From contig CANFOR010000013.1 of assembly GCA_947448675.1 (NCBI GenBank), positions 1 through 24,322 of the forward strand: 24,322 nt of DNA, given 5' to 3'. Each line of letters begins with the position of its first letter. The first letter of the stretch is position 1. Under the pieces are notes generated by a model. It searched no databases, had not been told where the DNA came from, and saw nothing but the letters and a program-made list of their open reading frames with translations. Positions 1 through 8,066 of this stretch are shown piece by piece. Origin of the DNA: Betaproteobacteria bacterium. Its GTDB lineage: Bacteria > Pseudomonadota > Gammaproteobacteria > Burkholderiales > Burkholderiaceae_C. A program made the translations under genes and the position numbers.

Positions 1-434
1 CCCTTTACGGTCCTAAAACCGCAACGGGTTGGCCGGCCACCGGTACGGCCTTGGGCGGGGCCAGTGGGGGTGGTGTGCAGGTGTTCCAATGCAACGCGGG
101 TGCAGCCAATACGCTGACGATCACCAACACCACCACGCGCTTTGTGTTCTGCAATTTTCAGGGTAACGCGGCCAACACGAATGGCACGACTGTGAATTTG
201 GTCTACCCTGCTGCCACCACCTATGCCGATGGTGTGGTGATCAAGTTCAATACTGTCAATGCGCCTGGCGGCATCAACCCCAGCGTCTTGCAATTTAGCT
301 CGAATGGCTCGTCGATGTTGTATACCTCGACAGGTGCGCGCAATGTGACCAATTTGGTAACCATTACCAGCAGCTTGTTAAATGGCTCCTTCAATGTCTT
401 GGCCTACGGCGGCGCTTGGTACCAAACCTATTAA
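1..434 (+). CDS. C-terminal fragment of a collagen-like/surface protein (5' end outside window)
   Basis: The frame is open from base 3 and ends at TAA 432-434, so the true start lies before the window. An in-frame TTG at 51 is unlikely to be the start because the frame is open and meaningful upstream of it. The visible part begins with LYGPKTATGWP, a phrase I associate from memory with the linker after collagen-like Gly-X-Y repeats in bacterial surface and phage-tail-like proteins. The rest is rich in Thr, Asn, Gly and Val, with alternating hydrophobic residues that suggest a beta-sandwich. It ends in an aromatic-rich tail, GGAWYQTY. No membrane segment or sorting signal is visible. The exact function is unknown; a surface-exposed or secreted structural protein is the best guess. 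An intrinsic terminator follows 45 bases downstream. Confidence 0.6.
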   Translation, partial: LYGPKTATGWPATGTALGGASGGGVQVFQCNAGAANTLTITNTTTRFVFCNFQGNAANTNGTTVNLVYPAATTYADGVVIKFNTVNAPGGINPSVLQFSSNGSSMLYTSTGARNVTNLVTITSSLLNGSFNVLAYGGAWYQTY

Positions 435-479
435 GCGGTTCTCGCCCGGTGCCATACAGATGGCGCCCAAAGTTCAAAG

Positions 480-519
480 CCAGAAGTGCACCCCGCAGGG
501 GGCGTCTTCTGGTTTTTTT
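480..519 (+). terminator. Rho-independent terminator after the surface-protein gene
   Basis: CCAGAAG (480-486) pairs with CTTCTGG (506-512). A C-rich/G-rich inner stem (CCCC with GGGG) lies between them, and seven T residues follow directly at 513-519. It sits 45 bases after the stop of the plus-strand gene and before the convergent end of recJ. Confidence 0.85.
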
Positions 520-523
520 CATT

Positions 524-561
524 TTTTTATAGGGCCTGTTTTTATAGGGCCTGTTAACAGG
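524..561. repeat. 15-bp tandem duplication plus 12-bp palindrome between convergent genes
   Basis: The 17-base string TTTTTATAGGGCCTGTT occurs at 524-540 and again at 539-555, giving a period of 15. The second copy runs into the perfect palindrome CCTGTTAACAGG at 550-561. The element lies just beyond the recJ stop on the minus strand, so the palindrome could form a small hairpin in the recJ 3' end. Confidence 0.7.
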
Positions 562-569
562 GCTTGCTC

Positions 570-2357
570 CTAAGGCAGTTGCGCCCCTTCCACCAAAAAC
601 CGCACCCGCCGCACGCCATTCCATTCATCGGCGTCGAGGCGAAAGGCCAGGGTTACCAAGGGCGGCAGGGGCTCGGTGCGGCCAAACCAAATGCCGTCTA
701 CGGGCTGGCCTTGGTGTTGGAGTTTCAGCGCCAAATGCTTCTCGCCAACCAGGCGCTGCGAGAGCACTTGCACTTCTTCGCTGAAGGTGGGCGGCGCAAA
801 GCCTTGGCCCCAGACCTCGTGGTGCAAGGTGTCAACTATGTCGGCGCGGCGGTACGCGGCGGGCAGGGGGCCGTCGGTTTGCATGCTGCGCTGCAAAGTA
901 GCGGCGTCAAGCCATTCGCTGGCGATCTGCTGCAGGCCGCGCTCAAACACGTCAAGCTGGTCAGCGTCAATGGTGCAGCCCGCCGCCATGGCGTGGCCGC
1001 CAAAGCGCAGCAGCACGCCGCTGTGGCGCTTGGCCAGCAGGTCGAGAGCGTCGCGCAAATGAAAACCGGGGATCGAGCGGCCCGAGCCCTTGAGCTCGTT
1101 CTCTTTGCCCAACGCGCCGCTCTGCGCAAACACAAAACAGGGGCGGTGAAATTTGTCTTTGAGGCGGCTGGCCACTATGCCCACCACGCCCTCGTGAAAG
1201 TCGGGGTCAAACACCGTGATGGCGGCGGGCGCGGCCTCGCCTTCGTCGATCAAACCCTCGGCCAAGGCCAGAGCTTCTTCGCTATTTTTGCCTTCAATTT
1301 CTTTGCGCTCGCGGTTGATGCCGTCAAGCGCCTTGGCCAACTCGTCGGCGCGGGCCGGGTCGTCGGTCAGCAGGCATTCAATGCCCATGCCCATGTCGGC
1401 CAAACGCCCAGCGGCATTGATGCGCGGGCCCAGCGCAAAGCCCAAATCAAAGGTGGTGGCGAGCTTGGCAGTGCGCCCAGCTGCTACAAAAAGGCTAGCT
1501 AGCCCCGCAGGCAGGGAGCCCGCTCTGACGCGTTTGAGCCCTTGTGCCACGAGGCGACGGTTGTTTGCGTCGAGCTTGACTACGTCGGCCACGGTGCCCA
1601 GGGCGACCAGGGGCAAAAGCGTGTCGAGCCGAGGCTCGGTTCGTGCTGTGCCGGTCGAAACCTGCCCTGCGATGGGCTCAGCGCGCGCCGCATACAGCCC
1701 GCGTTGGCGCAGTTCGGCGCGCAGGGCCAGCAGCACGTAGAACATTACGCCCACGCCAGCCATGCTCTTGCTCTCAAAATTGCAGCCCGGTTGGTTGGGG
1801 TTGACCAAGGCGTCGGCCTGGGGCAGCTCGGCGGCTGGCAGGTGGTGGTCGGTCACCAGCACCTGCATGCCCAAGGCGCGCGCCGTGGCCACGCCCTCGA
1901 CGCTGGCAATGCCGTTGTCTACCGTAATCAGCACATCGGCCCCGCTGGCCTTGACGCGCTGGGCGATGCTGGGCGTGAGGCCGTAGCCGTCGACCACGCG
2001 GTCGGGCACGAGGTAGGCCACCGAGCTGGGCGCAAAGGCGTCACCAAAAGCCGCGCCCAACAAGCGCAGGCCGCGCACCGCCACGGCGCAGGCGGTGGCA
2101 CCGTCGCAGTCGTAGTCGGCCACGATACACAGGCGTTTGCGCGCCGCCAACGCGTCTGCTAAGAGCCTGGCCGCCGCTGCAATGCCCTTGAGGCCTTGCT
2201 CGCCTTGCGGTGGCAGCAGGCGGGCCAGGCCTTCGTCGAGCTCGTCTTTGCTGGCCACGCCGCGTGCGGCAAACAAGCGCGCCAACAGCGGGTGCACACC
2301 GGCTTGTTCAAGTGCCCACACCGAGCGGGGTGGGACGTCGCGTACTATTATTTTCAT
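570..2357 (-). CDS. recJ: Single-stranded-DNA-specific 5'-3' exonuclease RecJ
   Basis: RecJ degrades single-stranded DNA 5' to 3' in recombination and mismatch repair, as a Mn/Mg-dependent DHH-superfamily phosphoesterase in the cytoplasm. The 595-aa protein has motif I ADYDCDGATA at residues 80-89, a DNG at 147-149, the DHH signature at 170-172, and GPRINAAGRL at 310-319, typical of RecJ. The length is close to the family norm (about 570-580), slightly enlarged by two apparent in-frame repeat insertions near residues 226-243 and 280-300. The ATG overlaps the stop of the upstream rpfE-like gene (ATGA), implying translational coupling. That junction lies inside another copy of the dispersed repeat. 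No independent ribosome-binding site is obvious. Identification is firm. Confidence 0.97.
   Translation of the reverse strand: MKIIVRDVPPRSVWALEQAGVHPLLARLFAARGVASKDELDEGLARLLPPQGEQGLKGIAAAARLLADALAARKRLCIVADYDCDGATACAVAVRGLRLLGAAFGDAFAPSSVAYLVPDRVVDGYGLTPSIAQRVKASGADVLITVDNGIASVEGVATARALGMQVLVTDHHLPAAELPQADALVNPNQPGCNFESKSMAGVGVMFYVLLALRAELRQRGLYAARAEPIAGQVSTGTARTEPRLDTLLPLVALGTVADVVKLDANNRRLVAQGLKRVRAGSLPAGLASLFVAAGRTAKLATTFDLGFALGPRINAAGRLADMGMGIECLLTDDPARADELAKALDGINRERKEIEGKNSEEALALAEGLIDEGEAAPAAITVFDPDFHEGVVGIVASRLKDKFHRPCFVFAQSGALGKENELKGSGRSIPGFHLRDALDLLAKRHSGVLLRFGGHAMAAGCTIDADQLDVFERGLQQIASEWLDAATLQRSMQTDGPLPAAYRRADIVDTLHHEVWGQGFAPPTFSEEVQVLSQRLVGEKHLALKLQHQGQPVDGIWFGRTEPLPPLVTLAFRLDADEWNGVRRVRFLVEGAQLP
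1468..1499 (-). repeat. Dispersed repeat copy inside recJ (degenerate)
   Basis: Read on the minus strand, GCTAGCCTTTTTGTAGCAGC is followed by a GCGCAC block. It resembles the family core GCTA-N6/8-ATAGCTGC-N-ACGCA. It is read in frame in recJ (about residues 288-298) just before GPRINAAGRL. Confidence 0.5.
1631..1662 (-). repeat. Second repeat family (TTCGACAGGCTCAGCAC type) inside recJ
   Basis: On the minus strand TTTCGACCGGCACAGCAC matches TTTTGACAGGCTCAGCAC in the lolD 5' end at 15 of 18 positions. It encodes a Thr/Ser/Gly-rich loop at about residues 233-243 of RecJ that looks like an insertion. Confidence 0.4.
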
Positions 2358-2391
2358 AGCTGCTCACGCATATTCCATGCGCTTTTTTGCC
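2344..2391 (+). repeat. Dispersed repeat copy spanning the rpfE stop/recJ start
   Basis: The core CTATTATTTTCATAG (2345-2359) is followed by CTGCTCACGCATATTCCATG. It matches the copies in the DUF3445-like, earP, DsrE-like and lolD genes. On the opposite strand it provides the last codons of the rpfE-like gene, the overlapping ATGA and the first codons of recJ. Confidence 0.75.
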
Positions 2392-3406
2392 TTATTTGCA
2401 TTGTTATTCGGGAGAGAAACGGGCGCTTGGCAGGGCCCCAGCTGTGGGCGCTGTGCTCGCCGCACAAGCTCAATTGCACGGCTTGGCCTGCGTCCAGGGC
2501 GCGCAGCACGTTGCTGCAATGCGTGGCGTCAATCGCCTGCCACGCAGCGGCCCAAGCCGCCCAGTCTTGCGCCAGTGCGGGCTCGCGCAGGCTGTCGACC
2601 ACTTGCACTTGCGCTTGCACTTGCGCTTGCACTTGCATGTCGGCGTGCGCGCTGTTGGCGTTGTCTGCCACGCTGTCGCCAACCGGCAAAGCCCCCGCGC
2701 CACTCAGCCAAAAGCTGTTGATGGGCAGCAGTCCGCGCGCGGCGCGTGCGTCGTTTACTGGGTGGTGGTAGAGCAGCATTTGCATTTCGTTTTGTAGGCG
2801 GCGCAGCGGCGCGGCCTGCACACCCTCGGGCATCCAAGCGTCTAAGTTGCGGCCCTGCACGCGGTCGAGCGATGCGGTGGCCAAGCCGCGAAACACCTCG
2901 GCGCAGGCCAGCCACTGGCCCGGCTGTAGGTAGTGCAGGGCAATGCCGTCTTCGGCAAACCAGGGCTGCAAGCTGGCCAAGAGCGCGCGCGACTCGGCCT
3001 CTTGTAAGCCCAAGCCCGCCAGCCCGCTCATGCTGATGTGGTCCATGCCTACGTGCCAGTGGCAAGGGGTGACGAAGGCCCAAGCGCTCTTGCCGCTTGC
3101 GCCTGCGAGACCGGCAAAACCCTCTACAAACCCAGAACGTTGCGCTTGCAGTGCCGCCCAAGGGATTTGCCCGTCCGGTGCTTGCAGGCCCAGCGCCGCG
3201 GCCAGCACGCGCTCGTGCGGCGGGCTGCGGGTGTAGGCGTCAGCGCTGGCGTCTGCGTCGGGCTGGGTTGCAGGGGCCAAGCGCTGCAGCAGGCGTTGCA
3301 GCTGGGGTAGCTCGGGCAGCGGCTCCAGGTGGCGCGGCTGCGGCCTGGCAGGGCTTTTGGGGCTGGCAGCGGCGGGGCGGGCGGCGAAAGGGATAATCAG
3401 GTGCAT
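2354..3406 (-). CDS. rpfE: RpfE-type regulatory-family protein
   Basis: The 350-aa soluble protein resembles, as far as I recall, the family named after Xanthomonas RpfE, sometimes mislabelled as a cofactor-independent phosphoglycerate mutase. The supporting segment is LPINSFWLSGAGALP (about residues 229-243), together with HVGMDHISMSGLAGL in the centre. In Xanthomonas rpfE also lies near recJ, which fits the context. The biochemical role is not established. The ATG at 3406 is preferred over the in-frame TTG at 3424, and no strong ribosome-binding site is seen. The 3' end overlaps recJ by 4 nt, and the last residues (WNMREQL) are encoded by the dispersed repeat. A Gln-Val/Gln-Ala repeat near residue 260 comes from a hexanucleotide tandem repeat. 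The N-terminal 50 residues are Pro/Ala/Leu-rich. Confidence 0.6.
   Translation of the reverse strand: MHLIIPFAARPAAASPKSPARPQPRHLEPLPELPQLQRLLQRLAPATQPDADASADAYTRSPPHERVLAAALGLQAPDGQIPWAALQAQRSGFVEGFAGLAGASGKSAWAFVTPCHWHVGMDHISMSGLAGLGLQEAESRALLASLQPWFAEDGIALHYLQPGQWLACAEVFRGLATASLDRVQGRNLDAWMPEGVQAAPLRRLQNEMQMLLYHHPVNDARAARGLLPINSFWLSGAGALPVGDSVADNANSAHADMQVQAQVQAQVQVVDSLREPALAQDWAAWAAAWQAIDATHCSNVLRALDAGQAVQLSLCGEHSAHSWGPAKRPFLSRITMQIRQKSAWNMREQL
2602..2637. repeat. Hexanucleotide tandem repeat (CTTGCA/CTTGCG, six units)
   Basis: Six contiguous 6-base units alternate CTTGCA and CTTGCG inside the rpfE-like gene, encoding (QA/QV)n on the minus strand. Gains or losses of units would keep the frame, so it is a candidate length-variable site. 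Confidence 0.9.
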
Positions 3407-3434
3407 CTGCTTTGAATTATGCAATTGATCTTTG

Positions 3435-4695
3435 ATGCAACTCCCTTTTGAACTTCGCCTGGGCTGGCGCTACACCCGCGCCGGCCGCGCCACCCGGCGC
3501 AATGGCTTTATCTCTTTCATCTCAGGCGTGTCGATGCTGGGCATTGCGCTGGGCGTGGCCGCTCTCATCATCGTGCTGAGCGTGATGAACGGCTTTCAAA
3601 AAGAGGTGCGCGACCGCATGCTCAGCGTGGTCTCGCACATTGAAATCATCAGCCCCAGTGGCAGCGCGTTGCCCGACGCAGCGCAAACTTTGCGTGAAGC
3701 CCAAACCTTGCCGCAGGTTGTAGGTGCTTCTACTTTTATAGCAGCCCAAGCACTGCTGGCGCGCGGTGAAGACATGAAAGGCATTTTGGTGCGGGGCATC
3801 AACCCAGCCACCGAAGGCCAGGTAACCGACCTGGGCGCGGCCACTTCGCAGCAGGCCTTGGCGCGTTTGGTGGGCGGCGAGTTTGGCCTGGTGCTGGGCG
3901 TTGAGTTGGCGCGCCAACTGGGCGTGCACGAGGGCGACAAAATCACCTTGATCGCGCCCAGCGGCCAGGTCACGCCCGCAGGCGTGGTGCCGCGCTTAAA
4001 GCAAATGACGGTGGTGGGTACGTTTGACTCGGGCCACTACGAGTACGACTCGGCCCTGGCCTTGATGCACATGGACGACGCGCAAAAAATCTTTCGCCTT
4101 GAAGGCCCCACCGGTGTGCGCCTGAAGCTGCGTGACCTGCACGAGGCGCGCAGCGTGGCCATGCAATTGCGCGGTGTGCTCACTGGCGGCACCAGAGGCG
4201 AGGTGCTGGTGCGCGACTGGACACAGCAAAACAAAACCTGGTTCGCTGCCGTGGAGCTGGAAAAGCGCATGATGTTCATCATCCTCACCCTGATCGTAGC
4301 GGTGGCGGCCTTCAACCTGGTCAGCACCTTGGTCATGAGCGTGACCGACAAGCGCGCCGACATCGCCATCTTGCGCACCTTGGGCGCCAGCCCGCGCAGC
4401 GTCATGGCGGTGTTTGTGGTGCAGGGCGCGCTGGTGGGCGTGATCGGCACGCTGGCGGGCCTGGGCTTGGGCTTGCTGGTGGCCTACAACATCGACGTGA
4501 TCGTGCCCGCCATTGAGCACCTGCTGCATGCCAGTTTTTTGCCGCAAGACATCTACCTCATCAGTCGCATGCCCAGCGAGCCGCAGAGCAGCGACATCGT
4601 GCCCACGGCCCTGATCGCCCTGCTCTTGGCCTTTGTCGCCACCCTGTACCCCAGCTGGCGTGCCAGCCGCGTCAACCCAGCCGAGGCCCTGCGCT

Positions 4696-4703
<8 letters not shown>
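3435..4703 (+). CDS. lolC: Lipoprotein-releasing ABC transporter permease LolC/LolE family
   Basis: This is the inner-membrane permease of the Lol system, which extracts outer-membrane lipoproteins and hands them to LolA. The 422-aa protein has the MacB/FtsX-type layout: TM1 at residues 26-50, a large periplasmic domain (51-278), then TMs at 279-301, 323-351 and 388-406. The conserved block VTDKRADIAILRTLGASP (303-320) is the LolD-coupling region. TPAGVVPR (180-187) fits the LolA-binding Hook of LolC. Only one permease is encoded here before lolD, so it may work as a homodimer (LolF-like) or pair with a partner elsewhere. The ATG at 3435 is preferred over TTG 3432. No clear ribosome-binding site is present, and only 28 bases separate it from the divergent rpfE-like start. 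The stop overlaps the lolD start. Confidence 0.93.
3726..3764 (+). repeat. Dispersed repeat copy inside lolC (degenerate)
   Basis: GCTTCTACTTTTATAGCAGC followed by CCAAGCACTGCTGGCGCGC keeps the order of the repeat blocks (palindromic core, ACGCA-like, CTGCGGGC-like). It is read in frame as part of the LolC periplasmic domain (about residues 98-110). Confidence 0.5.
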
Positions 4704-5454
<751 letters not shown>

Positions 5455-5532
5455 CTGGGCGCATCGAAGCAGGAAGCCCATGTCCGTGATGCACCGGTTT
5501 GACGCTTATTTGTGCTGTGAAAGGATCGCCCC

Positions 5533-5871
5533 ATGAAACACCTGCTCGCTAGCGCCGTCGGGCTAATTTTTTGCGCGCTTGCAATGGCCGACGTAAAACC
5601 CTTGCCCCGCGCACAGTGGCCCCGCACCGTGGCCCAGGCCGTGCCGCAGATCTTGGCCACGCTCAACGTCACCCAAAAATCCATCATTCAAGGAACGAGC
5701 AAAGACAGCCTGCCGCAGTTCCTGGGCGAATGGGGTGAAGACATTGAACAACTGCTAGGCCTCAACCATGGCAATACCGTGCTGGTGTCTGCCGCCTGTG
5801 GGCGGCCCTGCCCCACGGACGAAGCCACTTTGGTGCTGATGGAAGCCGTTTGGGCCGCGCTGCAACAGTGA
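5533..5871 (+). CDS. Small exported DUF6794-like protein
   Basis: The 112-aa protein has a clear signal peptide (MKHLLASAVGLIFCALAMA, cleavage after about residue 19), so the mature part is probably periplasmic. The mature sequence has the pattern I associate with DUF6794: a PRTVAQAV start, a helix with IIQGTSKDSLPQFLGEWGEDIEQLLGL, and a C-terminal helix. Two Cys residues about 70 residues into the mature part (CGRPC) could form a disulfide or bind a metal. AAAGGA at 5520-5525 lies 7 bases before the ATG and is a good ribosome-binding site. It follows lolD by 78 bases on the same strand and converges on ggt with a 7-base gap. No function is known to me. Confidence 0.65.
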   Translation: MKHLLASAVGLIFCALAMADVKPLPRAQWPRTVAQAVPQILATLNVTQKSIIQGTSKDSLPQFLGEWGEDIEQLLGLNHGNTVLVSAACGRPCPTDEATLVLMEAVWAALQQ

Positions 5872-5881
5872 GCAGCGCTCA
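5869..5881. repeat. Short palindrome joining two convergent stop codons
   Basis: TGAGC-AGC-GCTCA pairs the TGA stop of the plus-strand gene with the TGA stop of ggt on the other strand. The 5-bp stem has no T-run, so any role in termination is weak. Confidence 0.4.
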
Positions 5882-7624
5882 ATAACCCAAGGCCAAACCG
5901 CCGTTGCGCCGTGGGTCGTTGGCACCATAAAAACGGTTTTTGCCCACGGGTTTGGCGCCCAGCGCGGGTGCGCCGATCAGCACGGCGGCCATGTGTTTGA
6001 CAGACTGCGGCGGGCCGAATGCTTGGCCCCAGGCTTCTAAAATTTTACGGGTGTCGGGCGACAGGGCGTTGCTTTCTAAAAATGTCAACTCTGGCTGCGC
6101 TTGTTGGTGAAAGCGCGGCGCGTCAATCGCCTCTTGCACGTCCATGCCGTAGTCGATCACGTTCAAAATGCTGTGCAGCACGGCGGTGATGATGCGGCTA
6201 CCGCCTGCGGTGCCCACCACCATCACCGGCTGGCCGTTCTGGCTGACGATGGTTGGGCTCATGGACGAGAGCGGGCGCTTGCCCGGCGCAATGGCGTTGG
6301 CTTGGCCTTGCACCAAACCATACAAATTGGGCACGCCCACTTTGACGCTGAAGTCGTCCATTTCGTTGTTCAGCACCACGCCGGTTCCGGCGGCGGTAAC
6401 GCGGGCGCCGAACCAGTCGTTCAAGGTGTAGGTCACGGCCACGGCATTGCCCCAGCGGTCGGCAATCGAGTAGTGGGTGGTGTTGCTGCCTTCGTGCGGC
6501 TCGACGTCGGGTTGAACGCTTGGGGATACACCGGCTTTGCTGGGGTCGATGGCCGAGCGAATCTGCGCGGCATAGGCTTTGTCGGTCAAGCGTTCGATGG
6601 GGTTGCGCACAAAGTCGGGGTCGCCCAAATAGCGGTTGCGGTCGACATAGGCGTGGCGCATGGCCTCGATTTGGTAGTGCACGGCCTGGGCCGAGCGAAA
6701 ACCCAACTCGGGCAGCGGGTAGCCCTCCAAAATATTCAAGACCTCGCAGATCACCACCCCGCCCGAGCTGGGTGGCGCGGCCGAGACGATGTGGTAGCCC
6801 CGGTAGTCGCACTCTATCGGCGGCAACTCGCGCACGCTGTACTGGGCCAAGTCGGCCTGCGTGATGATGCCGCCGCCCCCTTGGCTGGCCAGCGCAATGG
6901 CCTGCGCGACCGGCCCTTGGTAAAAGCCGTTGGCGCCTTTGCGGCTGATGGCGCGCAGGGTGCGGGCCAGGTCTTTTTGCACCAGCGTGTCGCCTACTTG
7001 GTAGGTCTGGCCGCGCTTTAAAAAGATGGCGGCACTGGCCGGGTCTTTGGCAAAGTCTTTGCTTGCAGCGCCCAACAGGGCTACGTCACCCGACTCCAGC
7101 ACAAAGCCTTTGTTAGCCAAGCGAATGGCGGGCGCGATGAGGGCAGGGCGTGGCATCGAGCCGTATTGGGCGCGGGCGTATTCCAAGCCCGCCACGCTGC
7201 CCGGCACGGCCACCGCCAAATGCCCGTAAGTGCTCAGGCCTTTGACGACATTGCCGTCTGGGCCCAGGTACATATTGGCTGTGGCGGCCAGCGGGGCTTT
7301 TTCGCGAAAGTCGATAAAGCGCTTGCGGCCATCGGCCAGTTGCAATGTCATGAAGCCGCCGCCGCCCAGGTTGCCCGCTGCTGGGTAGACCACCGCCAGC
7401 GCATAGCCCACGGCCACCGCAGCGTCAACCGCATTGCCGCCGCGCTGCAGCACCGCCACGCCCACCTTGGTGGCCAGGTGCTGGGCTGTCACCACCATGC
7501 CGTGTTCTGCCGCCACGGGTGCAAACGAGGCCGCCAAGCCCGTCAGTTGCAGGCTTAAACCAAAACCCAGAGCCAAGAAGCTTTTTGGCGGTTTTAGCCA
7601 TTGCTGAATACAACGCTGCCGCAT
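5879..7624 (-). CDS. ggt: Gamma-glutamyltransferase (glutathione hydrolase), exported
   Basis: This enzyme cleaves the gamma-glutamyl bond of glutathione and transfers the glutamyl group to water or amino acids, usually in the periplasm. The 581-aa precursor has an N-terminal signal sequence (about residues 13-39). The autoprocessing site and nucleophile are in NTTHYS (381-386); by analogy with E. coli, Thr382 becomes the N-terminus of the small subunit. Substrate-binding segments NEMDDFS (420-426), PLSSMSP (451-457) and GTAGGSRIIT are present, so the enzyme should be active. Length is normal for the family. The ATG at 7624 is only 3 bases after the stop of the upstream small gene, indicating a shared transcript. 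No strong ribosome-binding site is seen. Confidence 0.95.
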   Translation of the reverse strand: MRQRCIQQWLKPPKSFLALGFGLSLQLTGLAASFAPVAAEHGMVVTAQHLATKVGVAVLQRGGNAVDAAVAVGYALAVVYPAAGNLGGGGFMTLQLADGRKRFIDFREKAPLAATANMYLGPDGNVVKGLSTYGHLAVAVPGSVAGLEYARAQYGSMPRPALIAPAIRLANKGFVLESGDVALLGAASKDFAKDPASAAIFLKRGQTYQVGDTLVQKDLARTLRAISRKGANGFYQGPVAQAIALASQGGGGIITQADLAQYSVRELPPIECDYRGYHIVSAAPPSSGGVVICEVLNILEGYPLPELGFRSAQAVHYQIEAMRHAYVDRNRYLGDPDFVRNPIERLTDKAYAAQIRSAIDPSKAGVSPSVQPDVEPHEGSNTTHYSIADRWGNAVAVTYTLNDWFGARVTAAGTGVVLNNEMDDFSVKVGVPNLYGLVQGQANAIAPGKRPLSSMSPTIVSQNGQPVMVVGTAGGSRIITAVLHSILNVIDYGMDVQEAIDAPRFHQQAQPELTFLESNALSPDTRKILEAWGQAFGPPQSVKHMAAVLIGAPALGAKPVGKNRFYGANDPRRNGGLALGY

Positions 7625-7627
7625 GGA

Positions 7628-8032
7628 TTACTTTTCGGCGCTGAGTACAACTTCATTCAGTTGGATGCGCTCGGTGGCCAGCATCGGTGGCAGGCTGCTG
7701 CCCCGCACGTTGACCATGCGGTTTTGCCAGACCATGAGTTGCTGGTTTTGCGCCGGGTTGCTGGGCTCTAAACGCCAAGTTTTGCCTTGGCTGTCGGTCA
7801 GCGCCCACCAAGCGCCCAGATCGGGGCCCTTGCGTGTGAGCACGCCCTGCCATTGGCCTTGCACGCTACTTTGGCCTGCGGTTTGGCTGGTGCTGGGCTC
7901 AGGTTGAGCGAGCACACAGCCGGTGCACAGCAGCACCGTTGCACTGGCTGCCAACATGGCTGCGCGCGCGCCGCGCAAAGATGGCAAGGGCTGCGGGTGC
8001 TGCAAGAGGGGTAGAAGTTTGCGCAATTGCAT
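7628..8032 (-). CDS. Small exported protein, possible lipoprotein, function unknown
   Basis: 134 aa. A basic N-terminus is followed by a hydrophobic stretch (MLAASATVLLCTGC, about residues 26-39). The Cys at 39 is in a lipobox-like but imperfect context, so lipidation is possible rather than certain. The remainder has GQWQGVLTRKG, AWWALTD, KTWRLEP, NRMVNVRG and a C-terminal beta-strand pattern that suggests a small OB-like or beta-barrel domain. I do not recognise the family. It lies 34 bases after the M30-like metalloprotease gene and 3 bases before ggt on the same strand, so co-transcription with both is likely. The ATG at 8032 is chosen; the internal Met26 would give a shorter signal sequence. 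Confidence 0.7.
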   Translation of the reverse strand: MQLRKLLPLLQHPQPLPSLRGARAAMLAASATVLLCTGCVLAQPEPSTSQTAGQSSVQGQWQGVLTRKGPDLGAWWALTDSQGKTWRLEPSNPAQNQQLMVWQNRMVNVRGSSLPPMLATERIQLNEVVLSAEK

Positions 8033-8066
8033 AGACGTACTTTTTGATAAGTGCAGAGGGCCGTGC

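Noticed and set aside
564..1502. Long plus-strand open frame of 312 codons opposite recJ
   Set aside because: Its protein is a low-complexity Ala/Gly/His-rich shadow of the recJ coding strand with no family features.
4633..4695. Longer N-terminus for lolD
   Set aside because: The extra residues are out-of-frame lolC coding sequence; the ATG at 4696 overlaps the lolC stop in the usual coupled manner.
5869..5881. Bidirectional terminator between the DUF6794-like gene and ggt
   Set aside because: Only a 5-bp stem with no T-run on either side, so kept as a weak palindrome only.
6101..7021. Plus-strand open frame of 306 codons opposite ggt
   Set aside because: Antisense shadow of the well-identified gamma-glutamyltransferase gene; no recognisable motifs.
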